Below are positions 20,601-28,626 of a stretch of DNA of 29,836 bases, in pieces. The notes beneath the pieces were generated by a model. That model searched no databases. It was not told the DNA's origin and saw nothing but the letters and a program-made list of their open reading frames with translations. Each line of letters opens with the position of its first letter. The stretch's first letter is position 1. This DNA comes from a virus, in IMG/VR virus record IMGVR_UViG_3300037847_000185, positions 1-29,836 of that record, one strand, 5' to 3'. The translations under genes were made by a program, and so were the position numbers.

Positions 20601-20754
20601 CTTTTCTTGGCCTCCCGCGCTTTCTTTTTACCTCGGTAACTTTTTCAAGTTGCACGCCTAATGTTGCTGCCTGCTCTTCCGGGATATCAATTACGTCACC
20701 CCGGCTGTAGCTTTTTCCATCAAGAATCAGCCTGCTAATTACTACTTTGTACAT
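20566..20754 (-). CDS. Small protein with AT-hook-like tail
   Basis: 62 residues with GGAGG five bases before the ATG, immediately downstream of the capsid terminator. The body (KVVISRLILDGKSYSRGDVI, DIPEEQAATLGVQLEKV) resembles a small SH3-like beta fold with the SYxxGDxIDIPEEQAxxL pattern of short phage structural proteins. The C-terminus KRKRGRPRK is an AT-hook-type minor-groove binding motif. It could be a head-completion protein or a DNA-binding factor. Nothing further is recognised. Confidence 0.6.
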   Translation of the reverse strand: MYKVVISRLILDGKSYSRGDVIDIPEEQAATLGVQLEKVTEVKRKRGRPRKDESQREVSGQQ

Positions 20755-20770
20755 ACTTCCTCCGGTTTTT

Positions 20771-20795
20771 AAAAAAGGGGGCGGCGAACCGCCCC
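20771..20795 (-). terminator. Strong intrinsic terminator after the major capsid gene
   Basis: Read on the minus strand, GGGGCGG-TTCG-CCGCCCC forms a perfect seven-pair all G/C stem with a four-base loop, followed by C and a T6 tract (20771-20776). It lies 16 bases after the stop of the capsid gene and 16 bases before the next start. The T6 is followed by five As, so the element may also fold weakly in the opposite direction, but the minus strand has the proper U-tract. Confidence 0.9.
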
Positions 20796-20810
20796 AAATC
20801 CACTCACCAC

Positions 20811-21767
20811 TTACGAGGTAGTGTTGTCAGCGATAATGCCGCTGGCCTTCTCATTCTTACAAATGAGGGTAAGCTCAGTGACAACCTGACGGCGAGTTGC
20901 ATCGCCAGTCTTGGCAAGCTCTGCGTTCTTGGTGGGACGCAGTACGCCAACAGCCCACATATCGTCTTGCATGACGAATACATCACGGCTGCGGTTCTGT
21001 CGAGAAGGAACGAACTCGACCGTGCCCCAGGGCGTGACATATACATCCATGTGCTTAACGACTTTTTCGCTTTCAGCCTTGATGGACGAACGCTGGTTGT
21101 TGTTACCAGTGAACGCCAATGCCTTGTTCATTTGGAAAGCGCTGAGGTAAACCGTATCCGGCTCACCGCCCTGCTCCCAAATTGACTGCATTACATCATC
21201 AAACTTGGTTTGTGAGAAAGCAGTGGCAGTACCGTCATCGGTTCGGGCATCGCTACCATCTCCGGTGGGGTTTGCACCGCTGTTGCCGCTTTGGAAATTC
21301 ACGTTAGTGATTAACCAAGCAGGAGCGCCAGCCAACTCGCGTGCAGTAGTAGAGTTACCAGCTACAGCAGCGTTGTTGTCAAACAGAGCTTTCTCAATAT
21401 CGAGCTTTTGCTCTTTGGCTGTTTTGAGCATTTGATACCCAATTTCAGCCGCTCGGCCCGCTTTCTTCAGACCCTCATCCGTATCAGGGATGACGGTTGC
21501 GTTCTTGAAGATTTGCGTTCGGTTTTGACGACGTACTGTAGCAACTCGTGCTTCAGCAGTAGTCTCGTCACCTTCAATGTGCGCGTTAGTAGTAGCGGCG
21601 CGCAAAGCGTCCGTCTGCCACTCGTGCAGCGTGTTAGCAACCTTTACCTTTTGGCAGGCGCTATAGAAGGGGGTATCGCTGGGAGAAATATCGTAAATGA
21701 TATCCTCAAGCGACTCTCGGATGCCGACAGCATCGTAACTGTCGAACGTATTGCTTAACTGTGCCAT
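20811..21767 (-). CDS. Major capsid protein, SU10/DUF5309-type
   Basis: 318 residues. The N-terminus NTFDSYDAVGIRESLEDIIY, then DISPSDTPFYSACQKVKVAN, LHEWQTDALRAATTNAHIEG and a C-terminal YVTPWGTVEFVPSRQNR, DVFVMQDDMWAVGVLRP match the SU10-type (DUF5309) HK97-fold capsid family of podo- and siphoviruses. The family is found with a P22-like portal and a separate scaffold, both present here. No N-terminal delta-domain or protease is encoded nearby, consistent with a separate scaffold. AAGGA sits 10 bases before the ATG, and a strong terminator follows the gene, both fitting high expression. Confidence 0.88.
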   Translation of the reverse strand: MAQLSNTFDSYDAVGIRESLEDIIYDISPSDTPFYSACQKVKVANTLHEWQTDALRAATTNAHIEGDETTAEARVATVRRQNRTQIFKNATVIPDTDEGLKKAGRAAEIGYQMLKTAKEQKLDIEKALFDNNAAVAGNSTTARELAGAPAWLITNVNFQSGNSGANPTGDGSDARTDDGTATAFSQTKFDDVMQSIWEQGGEPDTVYLSAFQMNKALAFTGNNNQRSSIKAESEKVVKHMDVYVTPWGTVEFVPSRQNRSRDVFVMQDDMWAVGVLRPTKNAELAKTGDATRRQVVTELTLICKNEKASGIIADNTTS

Positions 21768-21778
21768 GATTTAAGTCC

Positions 21779-22750
21779 TTAACTCTGAAGTATTAAAGAT
21801 AGAGCGTCTTCAATGTTCCCGCTCTTTTTCAGTTTCTGTCGTCCTTGTTTTGCATCGTTTTTAACAGATGCCACTTTCTTAGCTCCGGGCTTAACGGTTC
21901 GCTTTGGCTTTGCCTTAACTTTTTCGGCGCTCTTTGACTGAAGCTCCTGATATTTGATGGCGTCATGCAATACTCGAATTGCACGGTGGTCCATCACGGC
22001 AGAAATTTCGTCAGGTTCGTAGCCGTAAATTTCTTGACCCATGACCATAAGGCGATCACGAGTCTCGGCAGCCTTAACTGGCTCGCTAAACTCTGGTACT
22101 AAGGTTTGTAGCGTCTCCATTTCACGTTGCAAGTAAGCACGTTGAGCTACTTGTTCAGCCTGACTTTGCTGCGCAGCTTGTTGCTGTAGCATTGCCATTT
22201 GACTATCCCAAGCCGCCTTTTCCTCTTGATACGCATTGTTGGCGTTGATATACCCAATGGGATCACTTTCCTGCAATGACTTATCTGGAGGAGTAGGTGC
22301 CTGCAAAGCACCAGACTGCGCTAATTGCAGTGCTTGGCCTATTTGCTGGCGCTCATTCAAAAGGTTTGCGTAAACTGCCTCAGCTTCCTTTCGGAGCGCT
22401 GCTGCTTCTTGCATTCCCTTCTGGACATACTTCTGACCGCTGTATCCTTGCTTCAGATCCTCAAGGGTTACCTCTTCTTCCTTGCCGTCTACTCTGACGG
22501 TGTATAGCGGAGGGGCTGGGGCATCTTCGTCTGCTTCTGGGTCTTCGTAATCGTCCGGTAGTGCTACGGGTTCATCTTCATCGCCTTCCGGCTCTTCCGA
22601 TTCTTCCGCTTCTTCAGCGACTTCGGTTTCTTCAACCTCTTCGCCTTCTAAGTCTTGCTCTTCCGCTTCAGTCTCCTGAAGGTCCGGCGAGAGAAGACCA
22701 TTTACTGCGCTTTCTATGGTTCCATCGAATTGTGAGTCAGTCGTTTCCAC
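21779..22750 (-). CDS. Scaffold protein
   Basis: 323 residues, GTG start at 22750 with GAGGACA 8-13 bases upstream. A strongly acidic N-terminal region (20-80, Glu/Asp runs) is followed by a YTVRVDGKEEEVTLEDLKQG motif typical of podovirus scaffold/capsid assembly proteins. An Ala/Gln-rich coiled coil comes next (about 100-215), then a helix (SAVMDHRAIRVLHDAIKYQE), and a Lys-rich C-terminus (275-310) suited to binding the capsid shell. Position directly before the capsid gene and after the portal supports the call. It should be absent from mature particles. Confidence 0.85.
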   Translation of the reverse strand: METTDSQFDGTIESAVNGLLSPDLQETEAEEQDLEGEEVEETEVAEEAEESEEPEGDEDEPVALPDDYEDPEADEDAPAPPLYTVRVDGKEEEVTLEDLKQGYSGQKYVQKGMQEAAALRKEAEAVYANLLNERQQIGQALQLAQSGALQAPTPPDKSLQESDPIGYINANNAYQEEKAAWDSQMAMLQQQAAQQSQAEQVAQRAYLQREMETLQTLVPEFSEPVKAAETRDRLMVMGQEIYGYEPDEISAVMDHRAIRVLHDAIKYQELQSKSAEKVKAKPKRTVKPGAKKVASVKNDAKQGRQKLKKSGNIEDALSLILQS

Positions 22751-22761
22751 GGTGCTTGTCC

Positions 22762-22989
22762 TCAGTGTCGTTTATCAAAAATCGCTTCATCTAAGATGAT
22801 TTGAGCAATGCGATCTTCAATTTTACTAAGCGCAATAACAATGCTATGCGCGGTTTCCCGGTCCTCTATTGAGGAATGCGGGTTTAGGAAGATGTTGCTC
22901 TGATCTTCCTTAATGCTTTTTAGCAGGTACTGAAACGCCTCATCGTTTTGCAGGCGTCTAATCTCTGCCGCTTTTTCTTTAATGTTCAT
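22762..22989 (-). CDS. Small conserved protein between portal and scaffold
   Basis: 75 residues, overlapping the portal stop as ATGA. Helical and soluble: INIKEKAAEIRRLQNDEAFQ-type N-terminus with FQYLLKSIKEDQSNIFL, and a SIEDRETAHSIVIALSKIED helix. The E.R.L..DE.FQ.....I...Q...F......ED.E.AH..V.AL..IE pattern is common in phages at exactly this position, and is usually thought to be a head-associated or portal-assembly factor. Function is not established. Confidence 0.7.
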   Translation of the reverse strand: MNIKEKAAEIRRLQNDEAFQYLLKSIKEDQSNIFLNPHSSIEDRETAHSIVIALSKIEDRIAQIILDEAIFDKRH

Positions 22990-25070
22990 CTAGGCTCGGC
23001 CTGCAGCTGTTTGATGCGCTCAACATCTAGTGCTGTACCGTACTTGCCCAGAATCTCTGCGGCGCTAACCAATAGATCCTGATCCATCTGGTCACGCGCT
23101 CGATCATCATCCATTGACGCCTGCTGAGCCTGTAGCTGCAGCTTGAACTGTTCAATTTGGTTCTTAGCCTGTAGCTGCGCCATATCGGACTGCGCTTTAG
23201 CTTGGGTCTTAGCCATCTCCGCCTGTAGGTACGCTTGTGCCTGCGCGTCTTGCGGCTGGCCTTGCTGTTGCTGTGCCGCCTGCTGTTGCAGTAGCTGTTG
23301 CTCAATCTGCGGGTTCATTGGGTTAAAGTAGCGGGTGCTATTCCTGATCCCGTTGAGTGCCAGCATATCGGCAATAGTGTTGCGGATTTGCGTTAGCGTT
23401 ACGATGCCATTTTGAGGGCCGTACTGGCCTACAATCTGCTGCTGCGTCTGGAACGCCTGCATCAAGGCCGCGAGCTTCTGCTCTTCTTGCCCAGTGCCTA
23501 GACCAACATTTACCGTCACATCCATCGTGACGTTCCATGAGCGCGGGTCAACAGGCACATAATCTGTACCGTTAAGACGCATCATTTGCTCTTCTTCTAC
23601 ATTTTCATGCGTCAGCTTCAGCATTAAAATGAATAGCTGGCGCATACCGCCTTCTGCAAGGTTTCGGGCCATGACCTCTATTTGGCCTGCCTGCGCCTGA
23701 ACTGTAGCCTGAACAGCGGCAGCAGTAGTTGATTGCAGTGCATCTGGGTGCAAACCCATAGATGCTTTTGTTACGCCAGTTTTGTTTTCAATTTCTTGGT
23801 CAAAATACTGAAGAGCGCTTAACGTCTGGCCCGCTACGAACGGCACAGATTGCGCTGTGATTGCCCCAGGTTGCTTGGTTCTTACAATGCCGCCGATCTC
23901 GTTATTAAGTAGATCCTCAATATTCACAGCACCATCAAGTATCTCTATGCGCGGATTATTAGTTAAGGCGACATTATCCAAAACGCTACGCATCATCGCA
24001 GTCATCGCGTCTTGGTCGTTAATAATTAGGTCAGCAACAGATCGACCATAAAAAGTGTGAGGCTCTGGGTCTACCTCAAACACGGCAAATGGGATATGGC
24101 TGCAGGGCATATAATCTAGCAATTTATACTCTGCGCCGCCTAACGTAATCTTGTGGAGCATGGGTACGCCAGTACCGTCTACATCCATCTGCATATAGAC
24201 TTCAGTAACTGCCACTTTTCGCATGGATGGGTCAGCTATGTCCTCATCCCTGTAATCCTCTTCGTAGCCTCGGCGCTCAAACTCTTCAACCTCAGAGAAT
24301 GTGTCCTGATGCTGCAAACCACTTAGGCTTTTAACATCTTCGTAGTCAAAGCCCATCGCTAACAGGTCGTAGATGCGCATCTCAGTGCGATGTACAACAG
24401 AATATGCGTCCTCTAGGCTCCTAGCGTTCCTGTCAACGAAAAACTCTTCAGGGGGTACTGACTCTATACATAGCTTCCCGTGCTTCGTGTAGCGGCCTAT
24501 AACGATGTCATAGACGGGGCTTTCAACCTCAACGCCTGTCTGGTCAACTTCAACCTCAATGCGTTGCGTCTCTTTCAGCACCTCTACATCTTCATCCGCT
24601 ATGAGTACCTTGTACTCCATTTCGTTTAGGTCAGCGAAAGAATAGGTTTCCTGTTTTTCGTAATCTTCCCAGTACGCCTTTACAATGCCTACTTTTTTTA
24701 CCAGCGCATCGTGGAAAGCGTCATTTAGCACACGGTAGCCGTTATGCTCGTTGAAGACGTAGTGCATATACTCGGTGGCTTGCTCTGCCGTAGCAACGTC
24801 CTCTGGGCCTCTGGGGACATACTCAACAGGCTTGTCGTGTGACAGAAATACGCGCATGAGAGACGGCTTTACGGCCCTCACGGTGTCTCTTACTTTGGTT
24901 GCTACAACCCTAGATCGCCCTTCTTCTTCACCAATATCTACGCCACCATCAAAATAGCGCTGTGACTTAATCCGGTCTTCTGCAATTTCAGACTCAACAA
25001 AATCAACAGCATCATCAACCGCTGAGGCGGCAATGGACTCGATTTCGTCTGGTGTCATCTCTTTCAACAT
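22986..25070 (-). CDS. Portal protein, P22/SU10-like
   Basis: 694 residues. N-terminal region DFVESEIAEDRIKSQRYFDG and VVATKVRDTVRAVKPSLMRVF, then HDKPVEYVPRGPED, VLNDAFHDALVKKVGIVKAY, then a central GxSVADLIINDQDAMTAMMR SVLDN and VTKASMGLHPDALQSTTAAA. These are the clip/wing/stem landmarks of the P22-like large portal family, usually about 650-750 residues, so the length is normal. The last about 110 residues are Gln-rich and coiled-coil (QQAAQQQQGQ, QAKNQIEQFKLQLQAQQ) as in the P22 barrel. The start has AGGGGC upstream. Forms the dodecameric vertex for packaging. Confidence 0.88.
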   Translation of the reverse strand: MLKEMTPDEIESIAASAVDDAVDFVESEIAEDRIKSQRYFDGGVDIGEEEGRSRVVATKVRDTVRAVKPSLMRVFLSHDKPVEYVPRGPEDVATAEQATEYMHYVFNEHNGYRVLNDAFHDALVKKVGIVKAYWEDYEKQETYSFADLNEMEYKVLIADEDVEVLKETQRIEVEVDQTGVEVESPVYDIVIGRYTKHGKLCIESVPPEEFFVDRNARSLEDAYSVVHRTEMRIYDLLAMGFDYEDVKSLSGLQHQDTFSEVEEFERRGYEEDYRDEDIADPSMRKVAVTEVYMQMDVDGTGVPMLHKITLGGAEYKLLDYMPCSHIPFAVFEVDPEPHTFYGRSVADLIINDQDAMTAMMRSVLDNVALTNNPRIEILDGAVNIEDLLNNEIGGIVRTKQPGAITAQSVPFVAGQTLSALQYFDQEIENKTGVTKASMGLHPDALQSTTAAAVQATVQAQAGQIEVMARNLAEGGMRQLFILMLKLTHENVEEEQMMRLNGTDYVPVDPRSWNVTMDVTVNVGLGTGQEEQKLAALMQAFQTQQQIVGQYGPQNGIVTLTQIRNTIADMLALNGIRNSTRYFNPMNPQIEQQLLQQQAAQQQQGQPQDAQAQAYLQAEMAKTQAKAQSDMAQLQAKNQIEQFKLQLQAQQASMDDDRARDQMDQDLLVSAAEILGKYGTALDVERIKQLQAEPR

Positions 25071-25073
25071 AAA

Positions 25074-26723
25074 TTATTGCCCCTGACCTAATAGACCAGC
25101 TTGCGCATAAACATTTCTAAGTATTGGTGATGTCAGGATTCCTGATCCCGGAACAGCCCTGATTGCTCTGCCGGGCAGCCCTGCAACCTGACCAGCGCGA
25201 TATGCAGTCTCTCCGATAAGGCGCGGAGATGAGGCTGCGATGCCTGCCAGCATTTGCGGATTTAAACCGCCGCCCAATCCAACCCCAATCCCAAGGGCGG
25301 TAGGAGCCCGAGAAAGCCCTCTCGGGGAAATTTGTTGCAATGCTTGACCGGAAAGCGCAGGCATGACATCTACACCACCCTGCTCTTTGAGTTGATCTGC
25401 CAACTTAGCTCTAGCGCCATAGCCCGTGTTTGCGTTGTTACGCAGAATTGATTGCAGTTTTCTTAGCGCAGTATCTGGTAGCTTGGTCTTGCCTAAACTT
25501 AGCGTAGTTTCTAGCTGTCTAATTAAGTCAGATGCCTCTGCATAATCCTTCATTATGCTGGCATAAATAGGGTCATGCGCTCTAAGCTCTTTCCCAATGC
25601 TGTCATAAACTTGCTTGGTTAAAGCGTATTCAGCGGAGTCATAACCTTTATTTTTCGCTACGCGCTGCATGAATTGCCCAATGCGCTTTTTAAGGTCATC
25701 CATGCCAAGTGGAGTGTGGAATTCAACTGGGTCAAGCATTTTGTATTCGCTGACAATATCTTCAAGCTCGTCAAGCGTTTTTTGAACTTCTGGGTCGCGT
25801 ATCTTTGGTGGGGCAGTGCCTGATTTGCCTCGTGATATGTTCGCCTCAAGCGCCCTAATCATTACACTATCTATACGCTCCATGGGCAGTGGAGTTTCTG
25901 ACTTACCAAATTTTGCAAGCTCGCTTAAATACGCTTCTCGCCTGTTAGCGCGAATTTGCTTAACGCCCGCTTTTGCTGCATCCACGACATCTGTTGGGTC
26001 TACTTTTCCACTTATGTTCTGCCTGAACTCACTAGCGCTTTCACCGCCAGCTTTGCCAGCCTGAAATGCCTGCGAAATAGCCTCGTCGCCTGCGCCAGTA
26101 GTTACGCCAAGAGCCTGTTTTGTAATTTCGCCAGGTATCCTTGCCACAGCACCTACGGGTGCTGCCACAGCCGCTAACGGCTCAATCTTGCCTCCGATAC
26201 GGCTAGTTGTTTCACCTGCCTTTCTAGCCGCCTGAGAGGCCATACCAGCCGTTTTAGCAACACCCAAGCCTCCGACACCCAGAACGGTAGAAAGGTCGCC
26301 TAAGACGCCTACAGGGTCGTTTTTGACGGTTTCCTTGGCGGCTTCCAAACTGCCATAGCGTTCAACCATCAATTCGCCTACTTTTGTGGCTAATTGCTCT
26401 GATTCGTCGCTAATCCCAAGACGCTGCTGGAAGTCATCGCCCAATCCAAGGCTGAGAGCGCCAGCACCTAACTGTCCGATTGTTTTTGCTGTATCAATCG
26501 GATTCATTACAGCTTCTGCAAGACCGCCGAAATACCGCGAGGCAGACTCCGGGATATTGCCTATAGTTTCTTCAGCAAAACTTTTTGGTTCTTCTGGGGC
26601 AGGGGCAGGCGTTACGCTACTTTGGCGCTTTGCAAAGGCAAATATTTGCCGCTCAGTAGCGCCTTCGGGATGCCTAACTGTAACGATTTCGCCAGATGGC
26701 GTTCTTACTCGTGTCTCAGGCAT
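25074..26723 (-). CDS. Probable DNA-ejection / internal virion protein
   Basis: 549 residues. Start MPETRVRTPSGEIVTVRHPE GATERQIFAFAKRQ is a small domain found at the start of many phage structural and ejection proteins (VTxxHPEGATxxQIxAFA). A long helical middle (about 280-420) and Gly/Ala-rich hydrophobic stretches follow (for example LGVGGLGVAKTAGMASQAAR at 150-170 and APTALGIGVGLGGGLNPQML near 470), as in proteins that cross or bind membrane during genome entry. Position between portal and other virion proteins fits. No lytic transglycosylase or protease motif is visible. Start has no strong ribosome-binding site. Confidence 0.62.
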   Translation of the reverse strand: MPETRVRTPSGEIVTVRHPEGATERQIFAFAKRQSSVTPAPAPEEPKSFAEETIGNIPESASRYFGGLAEAVMNPIDTAKTIGQLGAGALSLGLGDDFQQRLGISDESEQLATKVGELMVERYGSLEAAKETVKNDPVGVLGDLSTVLGVGGLGVAKTAGMASQAARKAGETTSRIGGKIEPLAAVAAPVGAVARIPGEITKQALGVTTGAGDEAISQAFQAGKAGGESASEFRQNISGKVDPTDVVDAAKAGVKQIRANRREAYLSELAKFGKSETPLPMERIDSVMIRALEANISRGKSGTAPPKIRDPEVQKTLDELEDIVSEYKMLDPVEFHTPLGMDDLKKRIGQFMQRVAKNKGYDSAEYALTKQVYDSIGKELRAHDPIYASIMKDYAEASDLIRQLETTLSLGKTKLPDTALRKLQSILRNNANTGYGARAKLADQLKEQGGVDVMPALSGQALQQISPRGLSRAPTALGIGVGLGGGLNPQMLAGIAASSPRLIGETAYRAGQVAGLPGRAIRAVPGSGILTSPILRNVYAQAGLLGQGQ

Positions 26724-26726
26724 AAA

Positions 26727-28178
26727 TTAATTCACAATTGAAAAGTTTGAAAAATCGTCATCATCAACAAAACCAATATCAATAGGCGAAAGTGGACGGC
26801 GAGCTAATCTTGAAAATCTATCTAAGCGACCTTCACTTAAAGCAGTGTTGTACCGTTTGACGATTGTTTCTTGCTTGCTCATTCTGTCTTTTAGCAGCGC
26901 CTGCAAGAATCCTTTGGTTTGACCTGGCTGGCCTGCCATAACCTCAATTAAAAACTGCCGTTCCGCTGGCGTATCAAGTCCACGCGCCCCGATGCCAAGC
27001 TCTCCAATTGCTTGGAAAACTTGCTGGCCTAACACAGCTCTCATTCGCAAAGTGTTGTCGCCTTTTTGCAGCCACTCTCCAAAAGCGTTTTGATCGCTGG
27101 CATCAACACCCAAACCTTGAAGCACCTTTGCCAATTCTGTTTTTGCCTCGCTGAATCGGCCCAAAAACATCGGATCATCCAATTTTGAAAGTGTTTGTTT
27201 TGTTCTTTCGTAGTTTTCTTCTGCCGCAAACGCATTGTTCACAAGATCGCGGTCATCTTGCGCAATTATTTTTTCTAGCTCTTTTTGGTATGAGCTTCCA
27301 CCAGCAGCAGTTACACCGCCCAAAATATCTGAGGCAAGCGATGGGTTGGCTCTCACAATTTCTGCTTCAGCAAAAAGACCCTGATCCTCTAGGTATTTTG
27401 CTGTTGCGTTTCCTGATCTTTGTAATGCACGCTGCTCTTGTATCTGCTCAACCTGACCCTGTAGTGCGGCCTGATAGCCGCGATTAGGCTGCGAGCTTAA
27501 ACCAGCTAAACCAATAGCTAATGTCTTGCGGTTTACTGGGTCTGAGTAGTAATCAAGCATCCCACGACCTAATCGAGACAAAAATCCGGGGTCTTGCGCC
27601 GCTACCGATTCGTTTTCTCCTTGAACTGAAATGCCGTTTATTCTTTGATCTCGGCCCCGCATATCAGCTTGGCCCATTGAATCAAGCAATCCTGCAAATC
27701 TTTTTCCCTCTTCATCAAGAGGTGCTGCACGCAATTCTGCGTTTGTTGGCCCTTTAGGAGTGGCAGGTGCCGCTTCCACAGCATTGGGGGCTGGTTTCGC
27801 GGCTGGTGCCGGTGGTGCCGCCGAGGCCGGTGGCGGCATGACTGTGTTAGGGTCGGTGTATCTGCCGTCTGGGTCGCTGAGATTGAACCCCGGCCTTACT
27901 GCAAACGGGGGAAAGCCCGCGTCAATCAGGGCGTTGTCCCGCGCAATCTCTTCCCGCGCAGCTTGCTCGTTGAGTTGCCGAGCTATATCAGCTTGATTTA
28001 TCGCCCTTTCTTCAGGTGTAGGCCGCAAAGTTTCTGGAAATGGCTCTATAAGCGCCTCTTGCTTCGCCTTAGTGCGGCGCTGCCTTTCTGCGGCATCGTC
28101 CAATCCCTTCTTATAACGCCCCCATGCTTGTGGCGCTTGCGCAAAAAAATCCAGCAATGACATTTGCTTTGTGCTCAT
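26727..28178 (-). CDS. Probable internal virion / ejection protein
   Basis: 483 residues from ATG 28178, nine bases after GGAGG and one base after the previous stop; the longer TTG start at 28193 is unlikely. Charged helices (1-95), then a Pro/Ala-rich linker (about 114-150, PPPASAAPPAPAAKPAPN), then a helical domain with TLAIGLAGLSSQPNRGYQAA. The C-terminal part GARGLDTPAERQFLIEVMAG and RMSKQETIVKRYNTALSEGR is a recurrent element of marine podovirus virion proteins. An internal or ejected core role is inferred from position after the portal. No enzyme signature. Confidence 0.62.
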   Translation of the reverse strand: MSTKQMSLLDFFAQAPQAWGRYKKGLDDAAERQRRTKAKQEALIEPFPETLRPTPEERAINQADIARQLNEQAAREEIARDNALIDAGFPPFAVRPGFNLSDPDGRYTDPNTVMPPPASAAPPAPAAKPAPNAVEAAPATPKGPTNAELRAAPLDEEGKRFAGLLDSMGQADMRGRDQRINGISVQGENESVAAQDPGFLSRLGRGMLDYYSDPVNRKTLAIGLAGLSSQPNRGYQAALQGQVEQIQEQRALQRSGNATAKYLEDQGLFAEAEIVRANPSLASDILGGVTAAGGSSYQKELEKIIAQDDRDLVNNAFAAEENYERTKQTLSKLDDPMFLGRFSEAKTELAKVLQGLGVDASDQNAFGEWLQKGDNTLRMRAVLGQQVFQAIGELGIGARGLDTPAERQFLIEVMAGQPGQTKGFLQALLKDRMSKQETIVKRYNTALSEGRLDRFSRLARRPLSPIDIGFVDDDDFSNFSIVN

Positions 28179-28179
28179 G

Positions 28180-28626
28180 TTATTTGCCTCCAAACATCAA
28201 TTCTAATGGGCTTTTCTGCCTATTTTGCTCTTCAAGCATCTTCATTAGGCCGTCTACGTCGGCAGTTTGCTGTCCACGCGGCTGAATGACGTTGGTTTGT
28301 TCTAAAACAAACTCAAAAGGACTCTTTGCGCCCTGCCTACCACTAAAATTACTCATCAATCCCATCGCCTGATCAAACATATCTGGCGATGCAGTCGCAG
28401 GCTTAGGTATTGCCGGAGATGCTGGCGACATCTGTGGCGCTTGCATTTTTTGTAGTGCTTGCGGTGAAAGAGGGTTTTGTCCAACCGGAGACATAAGCGG
28501 CTGGTTAGCCATCTGCATGGCGGAACCACCAGCGGCGTTTGCCGTTTTGGTCGCCATAGAGTCTCTAATACCCATTTTGTCAAGGCCAAACTCAGCCATT
28601 TTCATTAAGCCGAATAGTGGATTCAC
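28180..28626 (-). CDS. Small Met/Pro/Gln-rich virion-associated protein
   Basis: 148 residues, GTG start at 28626 in a GTGA overlap with the previous stop and with GGGGG upstream; ATG at 28605 is an alternative. Opening helix MKMAEFGLDKMGIRDSMATK, then a long low-complexity segment rich in Met, Gln, Pro and Ser (MSPVGQNPLSPQALQKMQAP), then GLMSNFSGRQGAKSPFEFVL and KMLEEQNRQKSPLELMFGGK. Two copies of a KSP(F/L)E(F/L) motif occur. It looks intrinsically disordered and could be a linker protein within the virion core. Family not recognised. Confidence 0.52.
   Translation of the reverse strand: MNPLFGLMKMAEFGLDKMGIRDSMATKTANAAGGSAMQMANQPLMSPVGQNPLSPQALQKMQAPQMSPASPAIPKPATASPDMFDQAMGLMSNFSGRQGAKSPFEFVLEQTNVIQPRGQQTADVDGLMKMLEEQNRQKSPLELMFGGK

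Noticed and set aside
22561-22794. Plus-strand frame rich in Leu, Pro and Arg over the scaffold gene
   Set aside because: Shadow of the acidic scaffold region; the composition is explained by reverse reading of Glu/Asp codons.
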